A DNA stretch of 64,000 nt from Nocardioides hwasunensis (GCF_014779665.1 NZ_JACXYY010000002.1:1-64000), one strand, 5' to 3'; positions 7,769 through 16,178 are shown, counted from the first letter of the stretch. Notes: a model not told the origin generated them from the letters alone. A program made the numbers and translations.

Positions 7769-8971
7769 TCAGGGCTGCGGGGTCTCCCACACGCGCACCC
7801 AGTCGACGTTCATGCTCTGCGGGAGCTTCTTGTCGGGCATCTCCAGCGCCTCGTAGTCCGAGGCGAGCATGCTGAGGATCAGGTACTGCTGGGCCTTCGA
7901 GACGCGGGCCGACGTGCGCCAGGTCTCCTTGCCGTCGATGTAGGTCGTGATGGACTTGGGCGTCCACTTGACCGAGAACACGTGGTAGTTCTTCGACCAG
8001 CCGTCCTTCTTGTTCTTCAGGAACGACTCGGAGTTCTTGATCCACGAGCCGGTCTTGATCAGGCGCTTGCCCTTGTACCAGTGGATGAAGCTGGTGAGGC
8101 CACCCTGGGGGTGCTTGTCACCGAAGTACTCGATGATGTCGATCTCGTGGCCGGCGCTGCCCGGCTGGTTCTCGCCGACCGGCTGGCTCCAGAAGCTGGC
8201 GTGCTGACCGCGGGACTTCTGCATCTTGATGCGCGCGGCGGCGACGCCGTAGCGGAAGCTGAAGCCCTGAGCGGTGCCGATGTGGCCGTTGAGGCGGTAG
8301 CTGATCTTCTTCGACTTCTTGCGCGAGGCGGCCTTGCACTTGCCCTTGCGCGACTTGTCCTTGATGACGCTCAGGCGCACGGTGCCGCCGCCCACCTTGA
8401 CGGCGTCCGGCGAGCCCTTGGAGCACACGCGCTTGCTCTGCGCCTCGTAGTCCTGGCCGCGCATGGACCAGACGGGGTTCAGGGTGCTGCCCGAGAACTC
8501 GTCGGTGAACGTGGGGGTGACCCACGCGGCGGTGTCGGCACTCTTGCTCGAGACCTTCTTGAGGCCCTTGAACTTGTTCGCGGTGACGCGGTAGGTCAGC
8601 GGCAGGCCGCCCTTGGAGACGTTGGCGCGGAAGTAGGCCTTGCCGGACCTCTCCTGCTTGGCCGTGCCGGCCTTCTTCCACTTCGTGCCCTGCTGGACCT
8701 CGAGGGTGACCGTGCGGCCGACCTTGACGGGCTTCAGGGTCGCGATGACCGAGCCCTTGGCCTTGTCCGCGCTGGCGGGGCGCTTGCCCTGCTGGACGAT
8801 CTGGGGCAGCACCTCCAGCGAGATCTTCTGACCGGCCTTCTTGGTCAGGACCGACGGCGTCGACGTGGCGGCGGCGTCGTCGTTGGCGGATCCGATCTCG
8901 GTGGTCATGAGCAGGGACGCGGGCAGGATCAGCGCGGCGACGCTGCCTACCAGCACGCGGCGTGCAGACAT
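7769..8971 (-). CDS. Secreted GH16-family glycoside hydrolase (beta-glucanase/laminarinase-like)
   Basis: A predicted exported endo-glycanase of 400 residues. A signal peptide (Arg-Arg then a hydrophobic stretch ending near residue 30) is followed by a Lys-rich beta module (about residues 35-140) and a GH16 domain from about residue 145. The GH16 catalytic signature HEIDIIEYFG holds nucleophile and acid/base glutamates in the E-x-D-x-x-E pattern. Trp-rich lines such as SFIHWYKGK and VFSVKWTPKSI are typical of the jelly roll. The protein is unusually rich in lysine. ATG at 8971 is chosen because the signal peptide starts there and a purine-rich GAAGAGAG precedes it; the frame stays open to 9070. 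Substrate is inferred to be a beta-1,3/1,4-glucan or a related polysaccharide. Confidence 0.88.
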   Translation of the reverse strand: MSARRVLVGSVAALILPASLLMTTEIGSANDDAAATSTPSVLTKKAGQKISLEVLPQIVQQGKRPASADKAKGSVIATLKPVKVGRTVTLEVQQGTKWKKAGTAKQERSGKAYFRANVSKGGLPLTYRVTANKFKGLKKVSSKSADTAAWVTPTFTDEFSGSTLNPVWSMRGQDYEAQSKRVCSKGSPDAVKVGGGTVRLSVIKDKSRKGKCKAASRKKSKKISYRLNGHIGTAQGFSFRYGVAAARIKMQKSRGQHASFWSQPVGENQPGSAGHEIDIIEYFGDKHPQGGLTSFIHWYKGKRLIKTGSWIKNSESFLKNKKDGWSKNYHVFSVKWTPKSITTYIDGKETWRTSARVSKAQQYLILSMLASDYEALEMPDKKLPQSMNVDWVRVWETPQP

Positions 8972-9093
8972 GGGAACTCTCTTCGTCTCGGGTGCGATTG
9001 GCTTTCCCCCAGGGCACTCCACCCGTCGGAGGCCCGCCCACCCTAACCGCCGATCCCACGCGTCACACATTCATCAGGCGATTCGGACAGTCG

Positions 9094-9099
9094 TAGTCT
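9094..9099 (+). promoter_or_regulatory. -10 hexamer TAGTCT, leaderless start
   Basis: TAGTCT lies 6 nt upstream of the ATG at 9106. Confidence 0.45.
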
Positions 9100-9105
9100 G
9101 GCCAC

Positions 9106-9741
9106 ATGCGCATCACCAAGTTCGGGCATGCCTGCGTCCGGGTCCAGGGAGAGGGCGGTGTGGTCGTCATCGACCCCGGTTCCTTCAGCGAGGCCGAGGC
9201 CCTCGACGGAGCCGACGCCGTGCTGATCACGCACGAGCACGCCGACCACGTGCACCCCGACCACCTGCGGCGCTCCGACGCGCCGATCTGGACCATCGCG
9301 GCCGTCGAGCGGATGCTGCGCGCCGAGGCACCGGACGTCGCCGAGCGCGTCCGCGTCCTGCGCCCCGGCGACCGGCTCGATCTCGCCGGGACGGCGGTCG
9401 AGGTGGTCGGTGAGAAGCACGCGGTGATCCACCCCGACTACGACCGCTTCGACAACTCCGGCTACGTCCTCGAGTCCGGCGGCAGCAGCGTCTACCACCC
9501 CGGGGATGCGCTGACGCCTCCCGGCCGCGCGGTCGACGTCCTCCTCGCGCCGGTGAGCGGGCCGTGGCTGAAGATCAGCGAGGCGGTGGACTTCGTGCGC
9601 CAGGTCGGCGCGCCCACCTCGCTCGGGATCCACGAGCGGGTCTACAGCGAGATCGGCATCACCATGGCGGCCTCGCACATGGGCAACCTGCTGGGCGACG
9701 ACCAGGCCTTCGAGCTCCGCGAGCCCGGTCAGGACCTGTAG
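9106..9741 (+). CDS. MBL-fold metal-dependent hydrolase
   Basis: A 211-residue metallo-beta-lactamase-fold protein close to the UlaG/YtnP-like group. The start MRITKFGHACVRV is typical of these small stand-alone hydrolases. The metal-binding motif THEHADHVHP (HxHxDH) and downstream ligands in GEKHAVIH and VYHPGDA are present. No secretion signal is seen, so it should be cytoplasmic. The natural substrate cannot be told from sequence. It is convergent with menF, and the two share a hairpin at their 3' ends. Confidence 0.85.
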   Translation: MRITKFGHACVRVQGEGGVVVIDPGSFSEAEALDGADAVLITHEHADHVHPDHLRRSDAPIWTIAAVERMLRAEAPDVAERVRVLRPGDRLDLAGTAVEVVGEKHAVIHPDYDRFDNSGYVLESGGSSVYHPGDALTPPGRAVDVLLAPVSGPWLKISEAVDFVRQVGAPTSLGIHERVYSEIGITMAASHMGNLLGDDQAFELREPGQDL

Positions 9742-9752
9742 GACCGGGAGGA

Positions 9753-9773
9753 CCGACCGAGCGGCTCAGTCGG
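9753..9773. terminator. Bidirectional hairpin between MBL gene and menF
   Basis: CCGACCGAG pairs with CTCAGTCGG around a 3-nt loop with one mismatch. The stem includes the menF stop codon (9766-9768), so it serves the ends of two convergent genes. Confidence 0.45.
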
Positions 9774-11016
9774 CGCCGAGGGCGTCGCGCACGGGCACGA
9801 ACTTCGCCTGCGACTCGGCCAGCTCGGCCTCCGGGTCGGAGCTCGCCACGATCCCGCAGCCGGCGAAGAGGCGGACGCCGCCCTCGGTGACCATCGCCGA
9901 GCGCAGCGCGATGCCCCACTCGCCGTCGCCCGAGGCGTCCATCCAGCCGACCGGGCCGGCGTAGCGGTCGCGCGGCATCCCCTCGATCTCGGTGATCAGC
10001 CGGGTCGCGGCCGGGGTCGGCGTGCCACCCACGGCCGCGGAGGGGTGCAGCGACTCGGCGAGCTGCAGCGACGTCGCGACGTCGTGCACCACGCCGTTCA
10101 CGTCGGTGGCCAGGTGCATCACGTTGGGCAGGTGCAGGACGAACGGTGCCTCGGGCACGTTCATCGACGAGCAGTGCGGCTCGAGCGCGTCGGCCACCGA
10201 GCGCACGGCGTACTCGTGCTCCTCGAGGTCCTTCGACGAGCGCGCCAGGGTGGCCGCGAGCGCCAGGTCGCGCTCGTCGTCGCCCGTGCGCCGGATCGTG
10301 CCGGCGAGCACCCGCGAGGTGACCAGGCCGCGCTCGCGTCGCACCAGCATCTCGGGCGTGGCGCCGAACAGGCCGTCGACGTGGAACGTCCAGCACATCT
10401 CGTAGTGCTCGGCCAGGCGACGCAGCGGCCACCGCACGTCGACGGGCTCGTCGGTCGCGGCGATGAGGTCTCGGGCGAGGACGACCTTCTCCAGCTCGCC
10501 GCGGGTGATCCGGTCGACGGCCTCGGCCACCACCGACATCCACTCCTCGCCGTTGCGGGCGCCGTCGGAGAAGACCAGCCCGACCGGCGGCTGGGGCGCG
10601 GGTGTCGCGACGAGCGCGGGGGCCTCGACCGAGACGGTCGTGAGCCACGTGCGGTCGCCGCGCCGGCCCACGACGACCTGTGGCACCACCAGCACGGAGT
10701 CGCCGGGCTCGTCGGCGAAGGCGAAGGCGCCGAAGCACACCAGGCCGGTGCCCGGCTCTCCGACGTGGTCCTCGACGTCGGCGCGGGCCACCGTCTCCGA
10801 CCACCACTTCACCGCGTCGCTGAACCGGGTCGGGCCGGAGGTCTCCAGCCGGGCGGCGACTCCCCACCCGACGAGTCCCTCCCCGCGACGCAGCCAGCTG
10901 ACCGGGTCCTGCTGGGGGAGGAGGTCGAGCAGCGGGAGGTCCGCCGAGTCCACCGCGATCGTGCGCACCACGAGCGGCGCGGCCGCCGGGCGGGGGGCGG
11001 ACGGGGGGATCGTCAC
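9766..11016 (-). CDS. menF: Isochorismate synthase (menaquinone pathway)
   Basis: Converts chorismate to isochorismate for MenD. The 416-residue protein has the chorismate-binding domain in its C-terminal two-thirds: LEKVVLARD, SRVLAGTIRR, SSKDLEEHEYAV, HLATDVNG, LHPSAAVGGTP and YAGPVGWMD are the usual conserved blocks. The N-terminal third is the variable sheet region. A siderophore-type isochorismate synthase is possible, but the neighbourhood holds only menaquinone genes. GTG at 11016 is preferred; a second in-frame GTG lies at 11046. The gene is unlinked in orientation from menECD, so it has its own promoter. Confidence 0.88.
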   Translation of the reverse strand: MTIPPSAPRPAAAPLVVRTIAVDSADLPLLDLLPQQDPVSWLRRGEGLVGWGVAARLETSGPTRFSDAVKWWSETVARADVEDHVGEPGTGLVCFGAFAFADEPGDSVLVVPQVVVGRRGDRTWLTTVSVEAPALVATPAPQPPVGLVFSDGARNGEEWMSVVAEAVDRITRGELEKVVLARDLIAATDEPVDVRWPLRRLAEHYEMCWTFHVDGLFGATPEMLVRRERGLVTSRVLAGTIRRTGDDERDLALAATLARSSKDLEEHEYAVRSVADALEPHCSSMNVPEAPFVLHLPNVMHLATDVNGVVHDVATSLQLAESLHPSAAVGGTPTPAATRLITEIEGMPRDRYAGPVGWMDASGDGEWGIALRSAMVTEGGVRLFAGCGIVASSDPEAELAESQAKFVPVRDALGAD

Positions 11017-11134
11017 GAGGGAGCAGCCTACGCCGGGGTCCCGCACCGCCGGAGCGCAGATGTCGAAACCGTGAACAGGGGTCGTGCTCCTGGCCTACTT
11101 TCCTTCGATACACGAGACGACGGAGGGGGCGCAC

Positions 11135-12310
11135 GTGCCAGTCCAGCAATCGCCGCTCGCGCGCCTGGAGCGTCACGCGCGAGGTCGCGCACTGGAGGTC
11201 GCGATCGCGGAGCAGCGCGACGGGACGTGGGCGAGGCTCACGTGGAACGAGCTCTACCGACGCGCCATCGACGGCGCCGCCGGGATGATCGAGGCCGGGG
11301 TCGCCCCCGGTCAGGTCGTCGTGATCCGGGTGCCTGCGGGGATCCGGCAGCTCGAGCTCGAGCTCGCCACGCGGGTCGCCGGCGCCGTGCCCGTCCTCCT
11401 GCCTGATCACCTGCACCCGTCCGAGGTGGCGAGGCTCCTCGACGCGATCGAGGTGCGCCTGGTGATCGTCGACGACGAGAGCCGGCTCTCGCTGCTGCGC
11501 GAGGCCGGGCTGATGGAGGCCCAGCTCTTCGAGTGCGACGACCGGTCGTGGGAGCGCCTGCGGGGAATGGGGCTGGAGCGCCGCAAGCGCCAGCCCGACC
11601 TCCTGACGTGGGTCGAGGCGGCTCGCGCGGGAGCGCCGTCCGGCGCGGTCCTGGGTCTGGCGCGGGAGAAGGCGTCGGCCTGGCTCTTCCGACCCGAGTC
11701 CTCCGGCACGCTGTCCGACCTGACGTGCGACGACGTCGCGCTCCTGACCGGAGAGGCGACCGACAGGTTCACCACGGTCGTGCGCGACGCGCACCTGACC
11801 AGCGGCTGCACCCTCGTCTGGGTCGAGCGTGCCGAGCAGGTGGAGGCCGCCCTCGCCCACTTCTCGCCCACGCACCTGTTGCTCGACGGTGCGAGCGCAC
11901 GGTTGTTCGAGGACCTGGTGGAGCGGGGCACGGTGGCAGGCAGGCCCTGGCACGACGCTCCGCGAGACGTGCTCGACGCAGTGAGTGCCCGGGTCGCCGA
12001 GGCGCGGCTGGGCGCCCGTGCGCGCAAGCTGGCCGACGAGGTCTCCGCGCTGGAGCCGTGGTTCGGTGGCCGGCTGCGCGTGCTCGCGCTCGACACCCGG
12101 GTGAATCGGACGGTCAGCGGCCTGGCCACCGCGCTGGGCCACCGGCTGGGGCGCATCGCCCACCACCCCGCGGTCAGGCTCGACCTCGCTGCCGAGCACG
12201 CCGTCGTCACCGTGCCGTCGGCACCGGCGCTCGCGTCGGCCTCGTCGCACCTGCCACGTCGCGGCGGCAGCGGCCGCCTCGACGCCGCGTTCTCGCTGTC
12301 CGGCGCATAG
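11135..12310 (+). CDS. ANL (acyl-CoA synthetase-like) pseudoenzyme, paralogue A
   Basis: A 391-residue protein that follows the N-terminal domain of acyl-CoA synthetases: TWNELYRRAIDGAAGMIEAG, a GQVVVIRVP strand, then AGAVPVLLPDHLHPSEV. Where active ANL enzymes carry the YTSGTTGxPKG P-loop it has LLTGEATDRFTTVVRDAHLT, so ATP-phosphate contacts are lost although the following histidine is kept. The later LGGRLRFAVSGG-like segment is recognisable as FGGRLRVLALDT, after which the protein ends; the C-terminal lid domain and its catalytic lysine are absent. GTG at 11135 has GGAGGGGG 5-6 nt upstream. It is a tandem paralogue of the next gene. Probably a binding or scaffold protein, not a synthetase; the role is unknown. 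Confidence 0.7.
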   Translation: MPVQQSPLARLERHARGRALEVAIAEQRDGTWARLTWNELYRRAIDGAAGMIEAGVAPGQVVVIRVPAGIRQLELELATRVAGAVPVLLPDHLHPSEVARLLDAIEVRLVIVDDESRLSLLREAGLMEAQLFECDDRSWERLRGMGLERRKRQPDLLTWVEAARAGAPSGAVLGLAREKASAWLFRPESSGTLSDLTCDDVALLTGEATDRFTTVVRDAHLTSGCTLVWVERAEQVEAALAHFSPTHLLLDGASARLFEDLVERGTVAGRPWHDAPRDVLDAVSARVAEARLGARARKLADEVSALEPWFGGRLRVLALDTRVNRTVSGLATALGHRLGRIAHHPAVRLDLAAEHAVVTVPSAPALASASSHLPRRGGSGRLDAAFSLSGA

Positions 12311-12472
12311 CCGTCTCGAGCCCAGCCGGTGACGGTCGTCTCAGCCGGTGAGAGCCAGTACACAGCTGACCCACAGGCCCACCATGCGTAGGTAAAACCG
12401 CAGATCAGGGGTCGGTCCCTCGACAGGGTTGTCGGTGAACACACCGCATCACTCGAGAGGAAGGGGACGTCG

Positions 12473-13741
12473 ATGGCACTCGTGCCGCTGGCCCGCGCAT
12501 CCGCGCTTCCCGACCGCTTCCCGACCGCGCTGCCTCCGTCGCCCCTGCGGCGCCTGAGCGCGCTGGCCTCCACCCGCGGCGACGACATCGCGTACGTCGT
12601 GGCCACGGCGACGGGCCTGGAGTTCCGGTCCTGGACCACGGTGGAGACGACCGTCCAGCAGGCGGCGGCCGGACTGGTCCGCAGCGGCATGCGAGCCGAT
12701 CAGATCGTCCTCTCCCTGCTTCCCCCGACCCACGCCCACCCCGAGCTCGACATCGCGCTGCGGGCGATCGGTGCCGTGGTCATCCACGTCTCGCCGCAGA
12801 CGCCGCAGGAGGACCTGGTCCGCGAGCTGGCCGGCGTCGACGTACGACTCGTGGTCTCCTCCGACGAGCAGGAGCTCACCCGCCTCGCCGGGCTGCAGTT
12901 CCGCTCGGCCGAGATGCTCGACCTGGGCGACGACTCCTGGAGCCGGCTGCTGGGCCTGGGCGCCGAGCGCCTGGTCATGGACCCCGACGTGGTCACGCGT
13001 GTCGACCGGGTGGTCGACCCCGACGGAACCGCGGCGCGGGTGCTCCCGTCCGGTGCCGCCCTGGCGCGGGTGCCGTCCGGCGACGAGCTGGCCGGCCTGC
13101 TGCCTGCGGACGCCGTCACGCTGCTCGTCGGCGACCCGGGCGACGGGTTCGTCCACCGCGTGCGCGACGCCCACCTCGCGTCGGGCGGCACGCTGGTCCA
13201 CGTCGCCGCCGCCTCGGACCTGCCGGACGCCCTGACGCTGGCACAGCCGGCCGCGCTGGCCCTGGACGCCCGTGCGGCGGCGTCGCTGAGCGACCTCATC
13301 GCCGAGGTCTCCGTGCCGGGGGCACGCCGCCTGCGCCCGGGGCGGACCCGGGCTGCCCACGCGGTCGCCCTGCGGTCGTGGGCCGGTCCCCACCTGACGC
13401 ACGTCGTGGTGCCCGACCTGTCGGAGGAGGTGTGCGAGTCCCTCCGGTCCTTCGACGTGGAGGCGGTCCTGGTCGGTGCGACGCCGTCGCTCGCCGCGGA
13501 CCTCCCGGTGCCGCCGCCGGTCCTGGTGGGCGACGCCTCGACGCTGCCCCGACGCTCTCGCGGCGAGCCCGGTCGTGAGTTCGGGCTGCGGACCGACGTC
13601 GAGATGCCGAGCGCGCCGTCGTACGACGAGCCGGCCGAGCCGGGCGAGTCCGCGTTCGTGCTGCCGTCGCTCCCGCTCTTCGGTGGTGAGTCGTTCCTCG
13701 ACAAGCTGCTGATCTCGCAGGCCCGTCAGGGCGAGTCATGA
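12473..13741 (+). CDS. ANL (acyl-CoA synthetase-like) pseudoenzyme, paralogue B
   Basis: A 422-residue paralogue of the preceding protein. Shared blocks include DDSWSRLLGLGAERL (A: DDRSWERLRGMGLERR) and VTLLVGDPGDGFVHRVRDAHLASGGTLV at the place of the lost P-loop. It too stops before the C-terminal ANL lid domain. Unlike A it carries an acidic linker (about residues 370-395, PSAPSYDEPAEPGES) and a conserved-looking hydrophobic tail, VLPSLPLFGGESFLDKLL, that resembles a docking peptide. ATG has GGAAGGGG 6 nt upstream. A 162-bp spacer separates it from A. Adenylation activity is not expected. It may work with the Roadblock-like protein encoded 110 bp downstream. Confidence 0.7.
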   Translation: MALVPLARASALPDRFPTALPPSPLRRLSALASTRGDDIAYVVATATGLEFRSWTTVETTVQQAAAGLVRSGMRADQIVLSLLPPTHAHPELDIALRAIGAVVIHVSPQTPQEDLVRELAGVDVRLVVSSDEQELTRLAGLQFRSAEMLDLGDDSWSRLLGLGAERLVMDPDVVTRVDRVVDPDGTAARVLPSGAALARVPSGDELAGLLPADAVTLLVGDPGDGFVHRVRDAHLASGGTLVHVAAASDLPDALTLAQPAALALDARAAASLSDLIAEVSVPGARRLRPGRTRAAHAVALRSWAGPHLTHVVVPDLSEEVCESLRSFDVEAVLVGATPSLAADLPVPPPVLVGDASTLPRRSRGEPGREFGLRTDVEMPSAPSYDEPAEPGESAFVLPSLPLFGGESFLDKLLISQARQGES

Positions 13742-13743
13742 CC

Positions 13744-13793
13744 GAGCGGCGCCACCGGCTGGGCCTCGGTGCCCGGCGCCGGGCCCGCCGCTC
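13744..13793 (+). promoter_or_regulatory. Nested hairpin between paralogue B and the Roadblock-like gene
   Basis: An outer stem GAGCGGCG/CGCCGCTC (13744-13751, 13786-13793) encloses a 14-bp perfect palindrome GCCCGGCGCCGGGC (13771-13784). It sits in the 110-bp spacer just before the Roadblock-like gene. It could be a terminator, an attenuator or a processing site that sets different levels for the two products. Confidence 0.4.
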
Positions 13794-13851
13794 CCCCCAG
13801 AACCCTCCCGACCACAGCGGCCGGGACGAACACCAACACGAAGGAACTGAC

Positions 13852-14214
13852 ATGAACGTTGACGTGATCCTCAAGGAAGCCGTGAACATCGACGGCGCCG
13901 TCGCCGCCCTGCTCGTGGACTACCAGTCGGGCATGGCCCTCGGCCAGGCCGGTGACGCCACCGTGATGAACCTCGACGTCGCCGCCGCCGGCAACACCGA
14001 CGTGGTCCGCGCCAAGATGCGCACGATGGAGAGCCTCGGTCTCAACGACACCATCGACGACATCCTGATCACGCTGGGCCAGGCCTACCACCTGATCAAC
14101 CTGCCCAAGGAGCACCCGGGCCTGTTCATCTACCTGGTGCTCGACAAGAGCAAGGCCAACCTCGCCATGGCGCGCCACAAGCTCAGCACGCTCTCGGGCC
14201 AGCTGGAGCTCTGA
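13852..14214 (+). CDS. Roadblock/LC7-like domain protein
   Basis: A 120-residue protein whose predicted order of elements (helix, two strands, long helix, three strands, helix) fits a Roadblock/LC7 domain: DVILKEAVNIDG, AALLVDYQSGMALGQAG, NTDVVRAKMRTMESL, DDILITLGQAYHLINLP, LFIYLVLDKSKANLAMARHKL. Such domains dimerise and in bacteria often partner small GTPases or sensor proteins; no GTPase is encoded nearby. ATG at 13852 has AAGGA upstream and matches the domain start. An upstream in-frame ATG at 13738 would add 38 Arg/His/Pro-rich residues and is disfavoured. It follows the two ANL pseudoenzyme genes on the same strand, so all three probably work together. Confidence 0.7.
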   Translation: MNVDVILKEAVNIDGAVAALLVDYQSGMALGQAGDATVMNLDVAAAGNTDVVRAKMRTMESLGLNDTIDDILITLGQAYHLINLPKEHPGLFIYLVLDKSKANLAMARHKLSTLSGQLEL

Positions 14215-14219
14215 GGCAG

Positions 14220-14242
14220 GACCCGTGCCGCTGCGGCCGGTC
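14220..14242. terminator. Hairpin after the Roadblock-like gene
   Basis: GACC-N3-GCCGC-T-GCGGC-C-GGTC folds into a short hairpin between two convergent genes. It overlaps the stop codon of the L,D-transpeptidase gene. Confidence 0.4.
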
Positions 14243-15254
14243 AGGATCGGTAGACGATCACCTTGTCGCCGATCCTGACCTGGTCGAAGAGCCACTCGAC
14301 CGCTGCACGGTCGCGCACGTTGACGCACCCGTGCGACGCGCCGTTGTAGCCGTTGGCGGCGAAGTCGGGGGAGTAGTGCACCGCCTGACCGCCGGAGAAG
14401 AACATCGCGAACGGCATCGAGGTGCCGTAGAGGTTCGACACGTGGTCGCGCGACTTGCGGTAGACGGCGAACGCGCCCTCGCGGGTCGGCAGCTCGTCGG
14501 AGCCGAAGCGGACCTCGACCGACTTCAGCACCACGCCGTCGACGACCCAGCGCAACGACCGTGAGGTCTTGTCGACGCACATCGCCCGGCCGGTCGAGCA
14601 CCGCGGGTCGAGCCGCGGCCCGCTCGGCACGATGTTGAAGAGCTCCGCCTTCGTGGGCTCGCGCGTGGTGTCCTTGAGCCAGGTGAGGGTGCGTCGGTCC
14701 ACCTGGCCGGTCACCGGGAGCTTGCGCCCGGTCTGGAACGCCGTCACGGCGTCGACCGTCGAGCGCGCGTAGCGGCCCGTCACCTTGCCGTCGTACATCC
14801 GCAGCTGCTTGAGCCGGGCCTGCACCTGGCGCACCCACCTGCCGGTGTCGCCGCGCTCCAGCAGCGGGCGCCCGGGCGCGTAGACGTTGTGCAGCGCGTC
14901 GGAGGTCGGCTCGACCGTCTTCGCGACGATCTTCTCCCACGTGCGCTGGTCGACGACGCCGTCGGCCGTCCAGCCGCGGCGCCGCTGGAACCTCGCCACG
15001 CCGTCGCGTGTCTCCTCGTCGAAGCGGTTGGTGACCACCTCGGAGTGGAGGTCGAGCTGGTGCAACCGGCTCTGGAGCACGCGCACCCGCCAGCCGCGGT
15101 CGCCGATCCGCATCGGGGAGAACTCGCGTGCCGACACCTCGCCGGTCGCCGCCGAGGCCGACGCGGTGCTCGTGACCGCGGCCAGGCCGGAGAGCGTGCA
15201 CAGCAGGACGAGCAGGAGTGCGAGCGTGCGCGCACGAGAGTCACGGCGTGACAT
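14241..15254 (-). CDS. Secreted L,D-transpeptidase with two peptidoglycan-binding domains
   Basis: A 337-residue exported cell-wall enzyme that likely makes 3-3 cross-links or attaches proteins to peptidoglycan. After a signal peptide (about residues 1-36) come two PG_binding_1 repeats (about 45-110 and 128-200; RVLQSRLHQL...GVVDQRTW and VRQVQARLKQL...GQVDRRTL). The YkuD domain follows, with HYSPDF and the catalytic SHGCVNVRD. Two additional cysteines (DPRCSTGRAMCVD) may form a disulfide. A strong GGGGGAGGA ribosome-binding site precedes the ATG. The gene stands alone, divergent from menG. Confidence 0.92.
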   Translation of the reverse strand: MSRRDSRARTLALLLVLLCTLSGLAAVTSTASASAATGEVSAREFSPMRIGDRGWRVRVLQSRLHQLDLHSEVVTNRFDEETRDGVARFQRRRGWTADGVVDQRTWEKIVAKTVEPTSDALHNVYAPGRPLLERGDTGRWVRQVQARLKQLRMYDGKVTGRYARSTVDAVTAFQTGRKLPVTGQVDRRTLTWLKDTTREPTKAELFNIVPSGPRLDPRCSTGRAMCVDKTSRSLRWVVDGVVLKSVEVRFGSDELPTREGAFAVYRKSRDHVSNLYGTSMPFAMFFSGGQAVHYSPDFAANGYNGASHGCVNVRDRAAVEWLFDQVRIGDKVIVYRS

Positions 15255-15355
15255 GTGGTTCCTCCCCCGGAGCCGAGCGACCTCTGGTGGTCGCTGGATG
15301 ATTGTAGGGACGTTCGGGGACGCCCCCGCGTTGCGTCCTCCCTGGCTCGGACGCC

Positions 15356-15361
15356 TACGCT
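15356..15361 (+). promoter_or_regulatory. -10 hexamer TACGCT, leaderless start
   Basis: TACGCT lies 6 nt before the GTG at 15368 of menG. Confidence 0.45.
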
Positions 15362-15367
15362 CACCGC

Positions 15368-16057
15368 GTGGCCCGTGCTGACCTGGACAAGCAACCGACC
15401 GACGTGCGTCGCATGTTCGACACCGTGGCCAAGCGCTACGACCTGACCAACGACCTCATGACGGCCGGCATCCAGCGCAGCTGGCGGCGCTCGATGGTCG
15501 ACGCCGTCGCGCCGAGGCCCGGCGACCTGGTCCTCGACCTCGCCGCCGGCACCGGGTGCTCCAGCGAGCCGTTCTTCGCCCGCGGCGCGGTCGCCGTGCC
15601 GTGCGACTTCTCGGTCGGCATGCTCCGGCAGGGCAAGAAGGACCGGCCCGCGCTGCCGTTCGTGGCCGGCGACGGCACCCGGCTGCCGTTCCTCGACGAC
15701 ACCTTCGACGCGGTGACCATCTCCTACGGGCTGCGCAACTTCGTCGACCCGCTGGCCGGCCTGAAGGAGATGCTCCGGGTGACGCGCCCGGGCGGTCGCC
15801 TCGTGGTCTGCGAGTTCAGCCGCCCGGTCAACGGTGCCTTCCGCACGGTCTACCTCGACGGCTTCATGCGAGCCCTGCCCCGGATCGCGTCGGTGACCGC
15901 GAGCGCGGCCGACGCCTACGTCTACCTCGCCGAGTCGATCCGGGCCTGGCCCGACCAGGCCGGGCTCGCCGAGCTGATGGTCGAGGCCGGCTGGCAGGCG
16001 CCGGAGTGGCGCAACCTCACCGGGGGCATCGTCGCGCTCCACCGCGCCACCGCCTGA
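15368..16057 (+). CDS. menG: Demethylmenaquinone methyltransferase
   Basis: Carries out the last menaquinone step, SAM-dependent C-methylation of demethylmenaquinone. The 229-residue protein is a class I methyltransferase of the UbiE/MenG family: [17 protein letters not shown] at the N-terminus, the SAM-binding motif VLDLAAGTG, the DFSVGML acidic motif, [16 protein letters not shown], and the UbiE-typical [12 protein letters not shown] is the probable leaderless start. It lies just upstream of the complex I operon, so quinone maturation and quinone reduction genes are adjacent. Confidence 0.92.
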   Translation: MARADLDKQPTDVRRMFDTVAKRYDLTNDLMTAGIQRSWRRSMVDAVAPRPGDLVLDLAAGTGCSSEPFFARGAVAVPCDFSVGMLRQGKKDRPALPFVAGDGTRLPFLDDTFDAVTISYGLRNFVDPLAGLKEMLRVTRPGGRLVVCEFSRPVNGAFRTVYLDGFMRALPRIASVTASAADAYVYLAESIRAWPDQAGLAELMVEAGWQAPEWRNLTGGIVALHRATA

Positions 16058-16148
16058 GCCGATCCGAGGGCCCCGCGGGCGAATTAGCGCACGTTCGCCT
16101 TGCCTAAATGTGCAGGTCAGAGCGGGAATGACGGCCCCGGCCCCCGAC

Positions 16149-16178
16149 GTGACGCACGCCGCACCCGAGTCCTAGACT
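16149..16178 (+). promoter_or_regulatory. Candidate promoter of the nuo operon
   Basis: GTGACG (16149-16154) and TAGACT (16173-16178) are separated by 18 bp, close to a sigma-70 promoter, and lie 77 bp before nuoA. Further upstream are an inverted repeat GGCGAA-N10-TTCGCC (16078-16099) and an overlapping TTCGCCTTGCCTAA that partly resembles an iron box. Confidence 0.45.

Noticed and set aside
11135..13741. Active acyl-CoA synthetases for menaquinone or fatty acid activation
   Set aside because: Both lack the P-loop motif and the C-terminal lid domain with its catalytic lysine, so ligase activity is not supported.
13738..13851. A longer Roadblock-like protein starting at the ATG that overlaps the paralogue B stop
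   Set aside because: The extra 38 residues are Arg/His/Pro-rich, span a strong hairpin and lack a ribosome-binding site; the ATG at 13852 has one and begins the domain.
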